This document shows positions 34,794 to 43,420 of a stretch of DNA of 64,000 nt, piece by piece. Both the position numbers and the translations under genes were made by a program. The notes under the pieces are model-generated. The model did not search any database. It was not told the DNA's origin and worked only from the letters and a program-made list of their open reading frames with translations. The stretch comes from Paenibacillus glycanilyticus. GTDB lineage: Bacteria > Bacillota > Bacilli > Paenibacillales > Paenibacillaceae. Each line of letters begins with the position of its first letter. Position 1 is the first letter of the stretch. The stretch spans positions 62,001-126,000 of the forward strand of contig NZ_BSSQ01000014.1 in assembly GCF_030161375.1 (NCBI RefSeq), read 5' to 3'.

Positions 34794-35378
34794 TTATTTG
34801 TTCTTCTCAACCATCTCGTAAATGCGAGACATAATGGCATCCGTTATGCGGTCCAGCTTATCCGGCGAGGATTCATTTATGATAGCAGAAATATCAACCG
34901 GTTTGCCATAGAATACCCTAGTCTTGCCAAAAAGCCTGTAACGGCCAACCACGGCGCAAGGAATAATGGTAGCGCCGCTGCGGTAAGCAATCATCGCCGC
35001 GCCTTTTTTGGCTGCCGTCCCTGCTGCACCGTCGCTATTCCGCGTCCCCTCGGGGAAAATCCCCATCACTTTCCCTTCGCCAAGAAGGTTCAGCGCGGAA
35101 CGGATCGCGTCTTTGCCAACGCCGCGTTTAACCGGGAACGCACCCCAAGCACGGATCAAAGGTCCAAACACCGGGACTTTGAACAGCTCTTCCTTGGCCA
35201 TATAATGAACCTTGCGCGGCACTCTAATGCCGACGGCAGGCGGATCCAATAGACTGATGTGATTGGAGCATAACATAACCGGACCATCCTTCGGGATGTG
35301 CTCCAGCCCTTTCACTTCAAAACGGAACAATAGTCCGTAGAGAACGCTAAACAAGTTTTTAAAAATGGCATATAACAT
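34794..35378 (-). CDS. plsC: 1-Acyl-sn-glycerol-3-phosphate acyltransferase
   Basis: PlsC adds the second acyl chain, making phosphatidic acid. The 194-residue protein shows the catalytic CSNHISLLDPP (NHx4D) near residue 38, FPVKRG near 82 and FPEGTRN near 110, with an N-terminal hydrophobic segment. It begins 4 bases after the cmk stop, as in B. subtilis relatives of this locus. Confidence 0.93.
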   Translation of the reverse strand: MLYAIFKNLFSVLYGLLFRFEVKGLEHIPKDGPVMLCSNHISLLDPPAVGIRVPRKVHYMAKEELFKVPVFGPLIRAWGAFPVKRGVGKDAIRSALNLLGEGKVMGIFPEGTRNSDGAAGTAAKKGAAMIAYRSGATIIPCAVVGRYRLFGKTRVFYGKPVDISAIINESSPDKLDRITDAIMSRIYEMVEKNK

Positions 35379-35382
35379 TAGT

Positions 35383-36078
35383 TTACTTCGCCTCCGCCAA
35401 TTTGGTTCGGCTTAATTTCACAATGGTAGCCGCAACTTCATCGATTGACATTGACGTGCTGTCCAATACAATAGCATCCTTCGCGCAAATAAGCGGAGAT
35501 ATTTCACGCTGTTCGTCCAGGCGATCGCGATTCGCAATTTCCTGTTCGAGCTGTTCAAGCGTAATGGATTGCGTATCCGCAGTCTCCTTATAACGTCGCA
35601 GGGCACGCTCTTGCACAGATGCGGTAAGAAAAATCTTCAGTTCCGCGTTAGGCAGTACATGCGAACCGATATCCCGGCCGTCCATGACTACGCCTTTGCT
35701 CACTGCGAGCTGACGCTGCAGCTTACCAAGCAAATCTCTCACTGTTTCATTAGCAGCGACATGCGACACGGCAAGCGTTACTTCCCGGGAACGGATGAGA
35801 TCCGTAATGTTCTCGCCGTTCAAGAAGACGGCTTGACCGTTTGCACCAGGTGCTAGCTTGATGTCGAGCGTCCTAGCATGAGCGGCCAGCTTATCGCCGT
35901 CCCGCGGCTCAATCTCAGCCCTCTGGGCGCTGAGCGTCACGGCCCGATACATCGCTCCTGTATCGATATAAATGTAATCTAGCTGTTCGGCAACCTTGCG
36001 CGCGACCGTACTCTTGCCTGCTCCGGCAGGACCGTCAATTGCAATGTTAATCCGGTCGCTGTCACCGTCTTGCTGCAT
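35383..36078 (-). CDS. cmk: Cytidylate kinase
   Basis: Cmk phosphorylates CMP and dCMP. ATG at 36078 gives 231 residues; in-frame TTG/GTG codons up to 36087 sit closer to the GAGGAGG site, so the exact start is open. The P-loop GPAGAGKST lies near residue 16, followed by DTGAMYRAVT, the CMP-binding DGRDIGSHV near 125 and RYKE. A promoter at 36246-36274 leads to it through a 160-base leader. Confidence 0.95.
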   Translation of the reverse strand: MQQDGDSDRINIAIDGPAGAGKSTVARKVAEQLDYIYIDTGAMYRAVTLSAQRAEIEPRDGDKLAAHARTLDIKLAPGANGQAVFLNGENITDLIRSREVTLAVSHVAANETVRDLLGKLQRQLAVSKGVVMDGRDIGSHVLPNAELKIFLTASVQERALRRYKETADTQSITLEQLEQEIANRDRLDEQREISPLICAKDAIVLDSTSMSIDEVAATIVKLSRTKLAEAK

Positions 36079-36214
36079 CACCAACAACCTACCTCCTCAA
36101 AAAAATTGCATGCTTATTCGAGTGGCTGACGGTACATAGCGGACCGTAACCAATGAAATATAACCGGGTCTTATGTATAGAGTTATACTTCAAGGCAAAA
36201 CTTATAGTTTCAAG

Positions 36215-36235
36215 AAAAAAGCAGGCACCGCCTGC
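36215..36235 (-). terminator. Hairpin with T tract at the 5' end of the cmk transcript
   Basis: GCAGGC-ggt-GCCTGC followed by six T on the minus strand. It begins only a few bases after the predicted start of the cmk transcript, so it is either a second terminator for ypfB or a 5' stabilising hairpin. Confidence 0.6.
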
Positions 36236-36245
36236 GATCGTGAAA

Positions 36246-36274
36246 ATTATACCACACTATAAACGCATATGCAA
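36246..36274 (-). promoter_or_regulatory. Promoter for cmk-plsC
   Basis: TTGCAT (36269-36274), a 17-base spacer and TATAAT (36246-36251) on the minus strand. The -35 overlaps the T tract of the terminator behind ypfB. Confidence 0.7.
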
Positions 36275-36301
36275 AAACGGCATCCGCTTAAAAAAGCCGT
36301 T
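36273..36301 (-). terminator. Intrinsic terminator after the ypfB-like gene
   Basis: AACGGC/GCCGTT with a 14-base loop, followed by TTTTT on the minus strand, 19 bases after the stop. Confidence 0.65.
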
Positions 36302-36319
36302 ATTCCGGGCTTGAATACG

Positions 36320-36502
36320 CTATCGGTAAGCAGCCCCTTCATAACGTTCGACATCTGTCAGCCAGTGTCGAATCATGTCATTTTGCAAAGTGAATTGCGC
36401 TATAATCAGACCGGCGATCAAGATGATCGCGATCTTCGTTAACCGTCTTGTAACGGCATCCATCTGCTTCTTCAATACCTCTTCGTCCTCGGAAATACGC
36501 AT
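36320..36502 (-). CDS. Small membrane protein, YpfB-like
   Basis: A 60-residue protein with a charged helical N-terminus, one hydrophobic segment (about 22-40, KIAIILIAGLIIAQF) and a short exterior tail ending WLTDVERYEGAAYR. AAGGGGAG precedes the ATG. It lies between ypfA and cmk, the place of B. subtilis ypfB, whose product has the same build. The function is unknown. Confidence 0.75.
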   Translation of the reverse strand: MRISEDEEVLKKQMDAVTRRLTKIAIILIAGLIIAQFTLQNDMIRHWLTDVERYEGAAYR

Positions 36503-36569
36503 CTTGCTCCCCTTTCACGGCTAGCCGTTTCAGGATAGGATGCGTTAGCGAATCCAATCTTATACAGCG

Positions 36570-37223
36570 CTATCTTCCTCGGAATTCCAGCTGTCTCTCG
36601 AAGCAATAACGGATAATCTTCTGCCGCTCGCTGTCGCTGATGGCAACAAATTTGCACATGACCTGCTTCCTGCCAGTAACCAGATCGACGACGCGCACAA
36701 CTTCCGCTTTGAAGGATGAATGCTCAATCGAACCGTTCTTATAAGGAATCAGAAGCCAGCAATCCATCTCCATGCCGGGCTTGATCGACCATTTGCCGTC
36801 GCTGATGAAGGAGATTCCGCCGCCGCCGACGTCATCGGTCATCGTAACGAACCGGACATTGCTCGACAAATTAACCGCTATCTCAAGATCGGCAGCAACC
36901 CTTAGAAAATGACGCCGCTGAATTTTGGTAATCCGTTCAGGATCAGGCTTGCGGATTTTGATCAGTTTAACAACGTCTTCGCGGAAGCCTATCACATGCG
37001 AATCAAAATAATGCTTAATGCCGTCTTCTAACAAGTAATGGACCGACAGCTCGTCCCCTAAGTAAAGCCGTTTCATCCGGCCTGATGCAGAATCGATCGG
37101 ATTCTCGATTAGCAAACCGTCTTCCAGCTCGTCTGCGATCCTTGCTTTGTACTGGGCAGCTGCCTCTTCCTCATCAGCAGAAGCGATCTCGAAAAACAAC
37201 ATTTGGTTCACTCTAGGCAACAA
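36570..37223 (-). CDS. ypfA: PilZ-domain c-di-GMP-binding protein, flagellar brake type
   Basis: A 217-residue protein with an N-terminal YcgR-like domain (1-100) and a C-terminal PilZ domain. The c-di-GMP motifs are QRRHFLR (RxxxR) near residue 108 and DDVGGGGISF near 134; the latter has Val-Gly where D/NxSxxG usually has Ser. B. subtilis YpfA (DgrA) slows flagella in response to c-di-GMP. The position next to ypeB matches that gene. Confidence 0.9.
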   Translation of the reverse strand: MLPRVNQMLFFEIASADEEEAAAQYKARIADELEDGLLIENPIDSASGRMKRLYLGDELSVHYLLEDGIKHYFDSHVIGFREDVVKLIKIRKPDPERITKIQRRHFLRVAADLEIAVNLSSNVRFVTMTDDVGGGGISFISDGKWSIKPGMEMDCWLLIPYKNGSIEHSSFKAEVVRVVDLVTGRKQVMCKFVAISDSERQKIIRYCFERQLEFRGR

Positions 37224-37283
37224 TTGGCTCCCCTCCCATATTGGTGTTTATTATAACACGTCAATTTGAGGGGAGCCATATCG

Positions 37284-38642
37284 TTATTTGGCGGAACTTG
37301 TCCGTTTGTCGAGCGGCGACAACTCTTCGATCGACTCTTCGACGCCCGACTCCGAATTGATATAGATCCGGTAATCGCTGCCGTTCACGCTTCCCGTAAA
37401 CTCATAACACAACGTTTCTTCGCCTATTTCGTTCATAATCAAGGCCATGTTTTCTCTAGTCACCTTGTATTCCGGATTAAGCGCTTTGCGGGCTTCCGCT
37501 TTGCTTAGTTTTGCTTTTGGCAGACTGCGTTCGTGATGTTCGTAAACATAATCGTTGGCTTGCAAGCCAACCGCGTCTCCATTATCCAGGGCAACCTTGA
37601 CCGTCACTTTCTCCGGGTAGATCAACACGCCGTTTTGCGTGCCGACAAAGGTGAATGCGCCGGTATTGTCAAACATATTGTAGCTGACTGCCCGCATGTT
37701 TTTAAAACCATGCTCGTTCAAAAACTTTTCCGCGGAAGCTTGTGCTTTGCCCTGGTCAATCTTCTTCTCCCCGATATCGCGGGAATCCATAAACCAGATC
37801 AGCTTGCCGCCTCTTTGCGTATAATCCATCTGCATTTTTTGACCTGTCTTCGGATCCGTAACCGTAGCGGAGTAAGACGAGTATTCCGTGCCTTTGCCGT
37901 TCTCCACAACGCGGATTTCGGCAGGTTTGGCGCCAAGGAATTCCTTCGCGTTCTTCTTGATGTCTTCGGCCGTTACCATCTTGCCGCCGAGCATCTTCAT
38001 CGTGCGTTTCTGGTACATGCTTGCTACCGACGGTCCCCAGTTAATTTCCGGGTATTCGCTTACTTTCTTGTCAACGGTTTTGAACCCGTCAATAATTGTA
38101 TTGTCGTTAGGCGAATTCTGCTTCGCAAGCGCTACTTCAACATCCATCCAGCGAAGGTGGTCGCCCAGCACTTTCTCCTGCATGGTGAACAAATCTTTGG
38201 AAATATCCTCCGACTTGGCATACAGCGTTTTTAAAGTCTTGAACTCGTCTTCGGACAATGGCTGTTTCGTCAAATCTCTAACCGAAGTTTTGTATGCGAA
38301 ATTCGCGATGCGCGACAAGAAATCTTCGGCTTCGTTAAAAGGCAGCATCGTCAAAGGCAACTGGTTAATCTCGTTTTGCGCCTCGCTTGTCAGGCGCCAT
38401 ACGTTAACAAGTCCTTTGCGATGGTAGCTTTGGGAAGTGGAGTTCACCGCTAGCGTATTCCCAAGCTGTTGATGCAGTTGTTCCACATGATAAGTAAGGT
38501 CGTGGAAGGCACGCTGATACTGATTCTCGGCCTTGATCAGAATTGAGTTTTTCTCTTGATGCTCTTGGTAGCCCCAATACATTGAGCCGATTAATAGAAG
38601 CGTCATAATGGGGAACAACACCGCGCTTAGACGTTTGTACAT
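37284..38642 (-). CDS. ypeB: Germination protein YpeB
   Basis: YpeB is a spore-cortex protein that holds and protects the lytic enzyme SleB. The 452-residue protein has an N-terminal hydrophobic segment (about 8-25), a helical linker and two PepSY-like regions, with GKAQASAEKFLNEHGF near 310 and KLSKAEARKALNP near 385. sleB normally sits directly upstream in Bacillus, but here it is absent from the window. The ribosome site GGAGC lies in the 3' arm of a hairpin (38645-38702). Confidence 0.95.
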   Translation of the reverse strand: MYKRLSAVLFPIMTLLLIGSMYWGYQEHQEKNSILIKAENQYQRAFHDLTYHVEQLHQQLGNTLAVNSTSQSYHRKGLVNVWRLTSEAQNEINQLPLTMLPFNEAEDFLSRIANFAYKTSVRDLTKQPLSEDEFKTLKTLYAKSEDISKDLFTMQEKVLGDHLRWMDVEVALAKQNSPNDNTIIDGFKTVDKKVSEYPEINWGPSVASMYQKRTMKMLGGKMVTAEDIKKNAKEFLGAKPAEIRVVENGKGTEYSSYSATVTDPKTGQKMQMDYTQRGGKLIWFMDSRDIGEKKIDQGKAQASAEKFLNEHGFKNMRAVSYNMFDNTGAFTFVGTQNGVLIYPEKVTVKVALDNGDAVGLQANDYVYEHHERSLPKAKLSKAEARKALNPEYKVTRENMALIMNEIGEETLCYEFTGSVNGSDYRIYINSESGVEESIEELSPLDKRTSSAK

Positions 38643-38644
38643 AA

Positions 38645-38702
38645 CAAAAAAGCTCCTTTCTTCTGCAAAACCTAGCGTTAGTTTGCTTTGCAGAAGGGAG
38701 CT
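38645..38702 (-). terminator. Terminator-like hairpin that covers the ypeB ribosome site
   Basis: On the minus strand AGCTCCC...TTCTGCAAA pairs with TTTGCAGAA...GGAGCT, followed by six T directly before the ypeB ATG. It can end transcription of the 51-aa gene, and in read-through RNA it would mask the ypeB Shine-Dalgarno. Confidence 0.7.
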
Positions 38703-38715
38703 TTATGCATCTGTG

Positions 38716-38871
38716 TCAAATGCTGTGTTCTTCAATATCGAGGTCGTTCGTGTTGTTGCAAATGCATTGCTTGAAGCCGGTGTCGATCATTCCTTTGTCG
38801 CGTCTTCCGCGAAGCACAAATTTCTCTCCGCATACATTGCATCGAATCGTTACCTTAACTCTTGGTTCCAT
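38716..38871 (-). CDS. Small zinc-ribbon-like protein, 51 aa
   Basis: My translation from ATG at 38871 gives 51 residues, starting MEPRVKVTIRCNVCGEKFVL, then basic RGRRDK, CIC near residue 37 and an acidic end. Cys11-x2-Cys14 and Cys37-x-Cys39 could hold one zinc. GGAGGCAGGA precedes the start. It occupies the slot between prsW and ypeB where Bacillus carries sleB. I do not know its function. Confidence 0.65.
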   Translation of the reverse strand: MEPRVKVTIRCNVCGEKFVLRGRRDKGMIDTGFKQCICNNTNDLDIEEHSI

Positions 38872-38923
38872 TCCTGCCTCCGTCGATTTAGCACATTATT
38901 ACATACCAGTATAGACGGATGGA

Positions 38924-39622
38924 TTACAATTTAACCTCGTCCTCCCGGCTGATAAAACGGAATGGCGAACGGGAATTGGCACGGTTCATCTTGCGGAGGC
39001 CCCATACCCACAATGCAACCATAAACGGAATAATGACGTAAATCCAGTTGGTCTTGAACGAGATCATAATATAGTCATACGTTCCGTGCAAGAGAAGCGG
39101 CAAGCACAAGGAAATGGTCAAATATATATTTCTCTTGGACGCTGTGGCAAACTTCGCTTTGCCGACGTAATAACCCATCATGACCCCGAACAACGCATGA
39201 CCGGACACGGGGAGAAGCGCGCGCATAAGCAACGTGCCGAATGTAGCCGGCGAAAAAATCGCGTAAAGGACATTTTCCAATGTCGCAAACCCAAGCGAGA
39301 TCGAAGCCGCGTATACAATTCCGTCGTACGGCTCGTCAAACTCGGTATGATTGTAGATCATGTGGTACAGAACGAACCATTTCAGAAATTCCTCAATGCC
39401 CGCCGACTCTACAAAAGAAAAGAGCATAGGCTGATTATCGCCCAACCACAGCTGCATCCCGCGCTGGATGACAACAATCGGCACAACGATCAGCACGCCG
39501 AGCAGAAACATACGAACGACCATATGAATCGGCTCTGCATCATAACGGTCTTTCAAGTACAAATAAGTAAGCAGCGATACACCGGGGGCAACCGCGGCAG
39601 TCAGCACAGAAAACAATAGCAA
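38924..39622 (-). CDS. prsW: Intramembrane protease PrsW
   Basis: PrsW is a glutamic-type membrane protease that in B. subtilis cleaves the anti-sigma factor RsiW. The 232-residue protein has about seven hydrophobic segments, the catalytic motif GIEEFLKW near residue 77 and a later SLGFATLENVLY and GHALFGVMMG. The start is probably TTG at 39622, 12 bases after GGAGG. In this window the ECF/anti-sigma pair lies 38 kb away; a link is not shown. Confidence 0.92.
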   Translation of the reverse strand: MLLFSVLTAAVAPGVSLLTYLYLKDRYDAEPIHMVVRMFLLGVLIVVPIVVIQRGMQLWLGDNQPMLFSFVESAGIEEFLKWFVLYHMIYNHTEFDEPYDGIVYAASISLGFATLENVLYAIFSPATFGTLLMRALLPVSGHALFGVMMGYYVGKAKFATASKRNIYLTISLCLPLLLHGTYDYIMISFKTNWIYVIIPFMVALWVWGLRKMNRANSRSPFRFISREDEVKL

Positions 39623-39671
39623 TTCGTTGTTTCACCTCCAAGGAGGCTTCCGGCGGCCGCGTTGCCGCCGG

Positions 39672-40913
39672 TTATACCCAGCCGCGATAACGAACCGCCT
39701 CAGCCATTTTGCGCACGCCGGCCATGTAGGCGGCAAGTCGCATGTTCACGTTTCTAGATTTATGAATCTCATATACTTGGTTAAAGCCGCGGATCATCAT
39801 GACGCGCAGCCGGTCATCCACTTCTTGCTCATCCCAATAAAAGCCCTGGTTGTTCTGGACCCATTCGAAATAAGAAACAATTACGCCCCCGGCACTTGCC
39901 AGCACGTCGGGAATTAGAAGTATCCCGCGCTCGGTCAATAGCTTGGTCGCCTCAAGGGTCGTTGGGCCATTAGCTGCTTCTACAACAATCGCAGCTTTAA
40001 TACGCGGTGCGTTATCCTCCGTAATCTGGTTCTCGATAGCAGCCGGAACAAGCACGTCGCATTCCAGCTCGAGCAGATCTTTATTGGATATCGTCTGCGG
40101 GAATAGATTCGTTACGTTGCCGAATGAATCGCGCCGATCGAGCAAGTAAGGAATATCTAATCCATCCTCATTATACAACGCTCCGTTCACATCCGATATA
40201 CCAATTACTCTCGCACCGGCCTCATGCATGAATTTGGCAAGGTAACTTCCGGCATTGCCGAAGCCCTGAATAACAATTCTTGCCTTATTCAGCTCGATGC
40301 CCTTAAGCGCAAGCGCCTCATGTATCATAATAACAACGCCCCGCGCCGTAGCCGTCTCGCGGCCTCTGGAACCGCCTAACACAATCGGTTTGCCGGTAAT
40401 AAAGCCGTGAGAATCAAATTCCCTGATCCGGCTGTACTCATCCAGCATCCATGCCATAATTTGCGAGTTGGTCATCACATCCGGGGCAGGAATATCTTTG
40501 GTTGGACCAACGATTTGGCTGACCGCGCGCACGTAACCGCGGCTCAGCCGTTCAAGCTCGCCGAAGGACATTTTTCTAGGATCGCAGATGACTCCGCCTT
40601 TCCCTCCGCCATAAGGCAGATCGGCTATCCCGCATTTGAGGCTCATCCAGATCGATAAAGCTTTAACTTCGTTTTCGGTAACGTCAGGATGGAATCTTAC
40701 GCCGCCTTTTGTAGGACCTACGGCATCGTTATGCTGGGCACGGTAGCCGGTAAATACTTTCGTCACGCCATTATCCATCTTTACGGGAATTCTCACGCTA
40801 AGAATACGCATCGGCTCCTTCAGGAGCTCAATCATATCCTCTTTATAACCAAGCTTCAATAGGGCTTCTTCAATCACTACCTGCGTGGATTTCAAAACAT
40901 CGTTATTCGCCAT
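39672..40913 (-). CDS. gudB: NAD-specific glutamate dehydrogenase
   Basis: GudB deaminates glutamate to 2-oxoglutarate. ATG at 40913 gives 413 residues. GPTKGGVRFHPDV near residue 70, the catalytic lysine in PYGGGKGGV near 100 and the Rossmann loop GFGNAGSYLA near 215 are standard. It lies next to prsW and mecA as in B. subtilis. I see no tandem duplication of the type that inactivates gudB in domesticated B. subtilis. Confidence 0.95.
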   Translation of the reverse strand: MANNDVLKSTQVVIEEALLKLGYKEDMIELLKEPMRILSVRIPVKMDNGVTKVFTGYRAQHNDAVGPTKGGVRFHPDVTENEVKALSIWMSLKCGIADLPYGGGKGGVICDPRKMSFGELERLSRGYVRAVSQIVGPTKDIPAPDVMTNSQIMAWMLDEYSRIREFDSHGFITGKPIVLGGSRGRETATARGVVIMIHEALALKGIELNKARIVIQGFGNAGSYLAKFMHEAGARVIGISDVNGALYNEDGLDIPYLLDRRDSFGNVTNLFPQTISNKDLLELECDVLVPAAIENQITEDNAPRIKAAIVVEAANGPTTLEATKLLTERGILLIPDVLASAGGVIVSYFEWVQNNQGFYWDEQEVDDRLRVMMIRGFNQVYEIHKSRNVNMRLAAYMAGVRKMAEAVRYRGWV

Positions 40914-40993
40914 AATCAAGTTCACCCGCCTTTGTCTACTTGTAATATGAGCGTGTATACTTCACGATATTCCAAAAACAACCCCTGACATGC

Positions 40994-41035
40994 AAGAAGA
41001 GCACCTGCAGACAAGCCGTTGTCTGCCGATGCTCT
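40994..41035 (-). terminator. Intrinsic terminator after mecA
   Basis: AGAGCA...GGCAGACAA-cggc-TTGTCTGC...TGCTCT followed by TCTT on the minus strand. The stem is strong and the T tract short. Confidence 0.65.
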
Positions 41036-41050
41036 TATCTCATGTGCTGC

Positions 41051-41665
41051 TCAATTATAGAAATGAGTGCAAATTTCCCGTACGGCTTGAGATGGCATGA
41101 TGACCTTCCCATACTCTTCAAGCATCGCGGAAGTGACGGATGTCGCTTCTCCGTATTCGGCTAGAAGGGCGATTACGGCATTATGGCGCGATGTTTCGAT
41201 TAGAGCCGGTTCCAGCGCCAAAATCCATTTTCCGTTGTAGGAATACAAACGTCCGTCTTCCGTAAGCGAAGCTGCCTGCAGCTGTTTGCAAACATTAATG
41301 ACATCTTCAAAGTCCCGAAACGCGTACATCACGATATCGCTCTGCTCCATCGTAACTTCCATTTCGTATATCTCGTCTTCCGTGTCTTCATCATCGGTTG
41401 CCCGTTCATCGAGATGACCGTTCATTTTGCCACGGGTGACAATCACCACCATTCCTTGGGCGGGGAGGGCAAACACTTCGACCGCAAGAGGGCCGCTGGC
41501 ATCGAAACCAAGTTCACTGTATGCTTGTTCCATCATTTCACTGAATAGGTCGTGTACTTTGGGGATTTCGCGCCACATGTCTTCCTTTTGGATCCCCCGC
41601 TCGAGCAGGTCGTCGAACGTCAGGAAAATCCGTATCTTGTCCTGACTAAGCCGTTCGATTTTCAT
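41051..41665 (-). CDS. mecA: Adaptor protein MecA
   Basis: MecA delivers substrates such as ComK to the ClpCP protease. The 204-residue protein begins MKIERLSQDKIRIFLTFDDL, the substrate-recognition domain, then an acidic linker (ATDDEDTEDE, about residues 86-95), then a ClpC-binding domain with YAFRDFEDVINVCKQL and ALLAEYGE. In B. subtilis the paralogue next to gudB is MecB/YpbH; which of the two this represents cannot be told here. Confidence 0.92.
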   Translation of the reverse strand: MKIERLSQDKIRIFLTFDDLLERGIQKEDMWREIPKVHDLFSEMMEQAYSELGFDASGPLAVEVFALPAQGMVVIVTRGKMNGHLDERATDDEDTEDEIYEMEVTMEQSDIVMYAFRDFEDVINVCKQLQAASLTEDGRLYSYNGKWILALEPALIETSRHNAVIALLAEYGEATSVTSAMLEEYGKVIMPSQAVREICTHFYN

Positions 41666-41796
41666 GACTGGATCCTCCTCTGCAGCATCTGTTGTAAACA
41701 GCGTATGAAATTATTAGCAGGATGTGATCAAAATGATCAATTCGTACTATGTATTTACTTTATCATGTCTGTCCCCGGATTGCACCTAAATTAGCC

Positions 41797-41851
41797 AAAA
41801 AAAGAATCGTTTGAGACGCGCAAAAGGGCTGCGCGTGCATCAACCGATTCT
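41797..41851 (-). terminator. Intrinsic terminator after the 109-aa gene
   Basis: AGAATCG...CGCGCA pairs with TGCGCG...CGATTCT, followed by seven T on the minus strand. Confidence 0.75.
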
Positions 41852-41864
41852 AAAAACAACTTCA

Positions 41865-42194
41865 TTAATGCGGTTTGGAAGACGATTCCGCCATGATCTG
41901 ACTCGCCTGCTCCTTAAGTGCCGGATCGCTGTTGATCAGCTGCTCAACCTGCTCCCAGCCTCCTCCTTGCTTTCCGGCGGTATCGTCTGAACGCTTTGGG
42001 GCCATCGATGAAGCCGTCATTGCCTTTCCGAGACCTTTTCTCATCATCATCGATGCGGCGCTTTTGCCAACGGATGAACATGCGCTCGCAAGCGAGCTGG
42101 ATGCCCACGCCGCCATACCGGGTCTTTTGCGCGATACGTATACTGCTGCCGCCAAACCAGCGACAGCGCCTAACATAAACCCGCCGATTCTCAT
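41865..42194 (-). CDS. Hypothetical protein with N-terminal hydrophobic glycine-rich segment
   Basis: ATG at 42194 after AAGGAGG gives 109 residues. The first 20 (IGGFMLGAVAGLAAAVYVSR) look like a YtxH-type membrane anchor. A Ser/Ala/Met-rich middle and a polar C-terminus (WEQVEQLINSDPALKEQA) follow. It is divergent from the deacetylase gene. I do not recognise a family beyond the anchor. Confidence 0.65.
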   Translation of the reverse strand: MRIGGFMLGAVAGLAAAVYVSRKRPGMAAWASSSLASACSSVGKSAASMMMRKGLGKAMTASSMAPKRSDDTAGKQGGGWEQVEQLINSDPALKEQASQIMAESSSKPH

Positions 42195-42345
42195 GATTGG
42201 CGTAACCTCCTTATTAGGGGATAGTTGCAACATATATTTTCTCCCTAGCGCGAACCGTCATTCCCCTCAAATAAAGGAAAACAAACGGTTCATATGTTAC
42301 TATGGGATCAGCAATCCAACCATTGACAACAAGGCGGCGATTTCG

Positions 42346-43200
42346 ATGACAAAAACCAACCTGACCACCGTAAGTGCTGTTCTTGCCTTAACCTTCCTGT
42401 TAGCTTCTTGCAGTTCGCCTTCCGAGCCAACAGCCGCAGAATCAAGTGCTGCACCTGCCGCAAGCGCTGCCGTGCAGACGCCTTCCGCTGTTCCATCCCC
42501 GGCTACTCCGGCGCCTGCAAGCACTCCTTCAGCGAAGCCAAGCTCCGTACCGGAAGCGAAACAACCGCTCTACAAAATGACGAGCGTATACCGTTTCGTT
42601 CCCATTGACGAAACAAAAGCATCCAAAAAAGCGGTGCTGCTTACTTTTGACGATGCACCCCATAATGAAGAAGTCATTAACAGCTTATTGGATACGCTTG
42701 ATAAACATAAAGCCAAAGCGATCTTTTTCGTAAACGGCTACCGGGTGAAAGATCATCCCGAATTGTTGACTTTAATCCATAAACGCGGGCAAACGATAGG
42801 CAATCACTCTTGGGATCATATCGATCTGAAGAAAGAATCGCCCGCCAAGGTGGAGTCGCAAATTGCAGATGTCCAAGCCGAAGTGAAATCGCTGATTGGA
42901 GAAGAACCCTTGTTCTTCCGCCCTCCTTACGGTTCCGGCGGAGATACCGTCAAGGAAACGGCAAAAAACCACGGCATGTTGTTCATGACGTGGTCCAACG
43001 GTTCCCTCGATTGGGAACAGAAATCACCCGGCGATCCGGACAAAGTGATCAAGAACGTGCTGGATCAGCTTCATCCAGGCGCCAATATTCTCATGCATGA
43101 ATTATCATGGACGGCTGCTTCTTTAGACGGTCTTCTAACCAAACTCGAGACCAAAGGATATTCTTTCATCGATCCCGAGACGATTAAAGTTACTCCGTAA
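42346..43200 (+). CDS. Polysaccharide deacetylase family lipoprotein
   Basis: A secreted NodB-fold hydrolase. ATG at 42346 with AAGGCGG upstream gives 284 residues; a longer open frame upstream has no coding support. The lipobox LLASC places the lipidated Cys at 22, followed by a Pro/Ala/Ser-rich linker to about residue 70. The NodB domain shows TFDDAP (metal Asp), NHSWDH (HxxxH) and FFRPPYG. It likely deacetylates peptidoglycan or another wall glycan. It is one of few plus-strand genes and converges on a small membrane-protein gene. Confidence 0.88.
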   Translation: MTKTNLTTVSAVLALTFLLASCSSPSEPTAAESSAAPAASAAVQTPSAVPSPATPAPASTPSAKPSSVPEAKQPLYKMTSVYRFVPIDETKASKKAVLLTFDDAPHNEEVINSLLDTLDKHKAKAIFFVNGYRVKDHPELLTLIHKRGQTIGNHSWDHIDLKKESPAKVESQIADVQAEVKSLIGEEPLFFRPPYGSGGDTVKETAKNHGMLFMTWSNGSLDWEQKSPGDPDKVIKNVLDQLHPGANILMHELSWTAASLDGLLTKLETKGYSFIDPETIKVTP

Positions 43201-43420
43201 ACCGCAAGCCGTACCAGAAAAGCCCTGCAACTAAACAAACGAATAGCAAAAATAAAATATTATAATACCATCTGGTCACTTTCTGCACGCTGGAAGGGTG
43301 TACCTTGCGTCTAGGCGGCAGCGCCTCTGCATTCGTCTCGGTCGCGATGCCAGGCTGTACTGCCGCCTGTTCATGTTGATGTCTCCCTCTGGAGCTTCCG
43401 AATTTCTGCACTCTGCTCAT
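43190..43420 (-). CDS. Small protein with C-terminal membrane segment
   Basis: ATG at 43420 overlaps the stop of the CPBP gene (TGATG), giving 76 residues. The first 48 are basic, with PPRRKVHPSSVQKV. Residues 50-70 (YYNILFLLFVCLVAGLFWYG) form one membrane span. The 3' end overlaps the convergent deacetylase gene by 11 bases. The ribosome site is weak, consistent with translational coupling. The function is unknown. Confidence 0.6.
   Translation of the reverse strand: MSRVQKFGSSRGRHQHEQAAVQPGIATETNAEALPPRRKVHPSSVQKVTRWYYNILFLLFVCLVAGLFWYGLRFTE

Noticed and set aside
41932..42345. Long N-terminal extension of the deacetylase frame
   Set aside because: It runs through the antisense strand of the 109-aa gene and its ribosome site; the lipoprotein signal begins at 42346.
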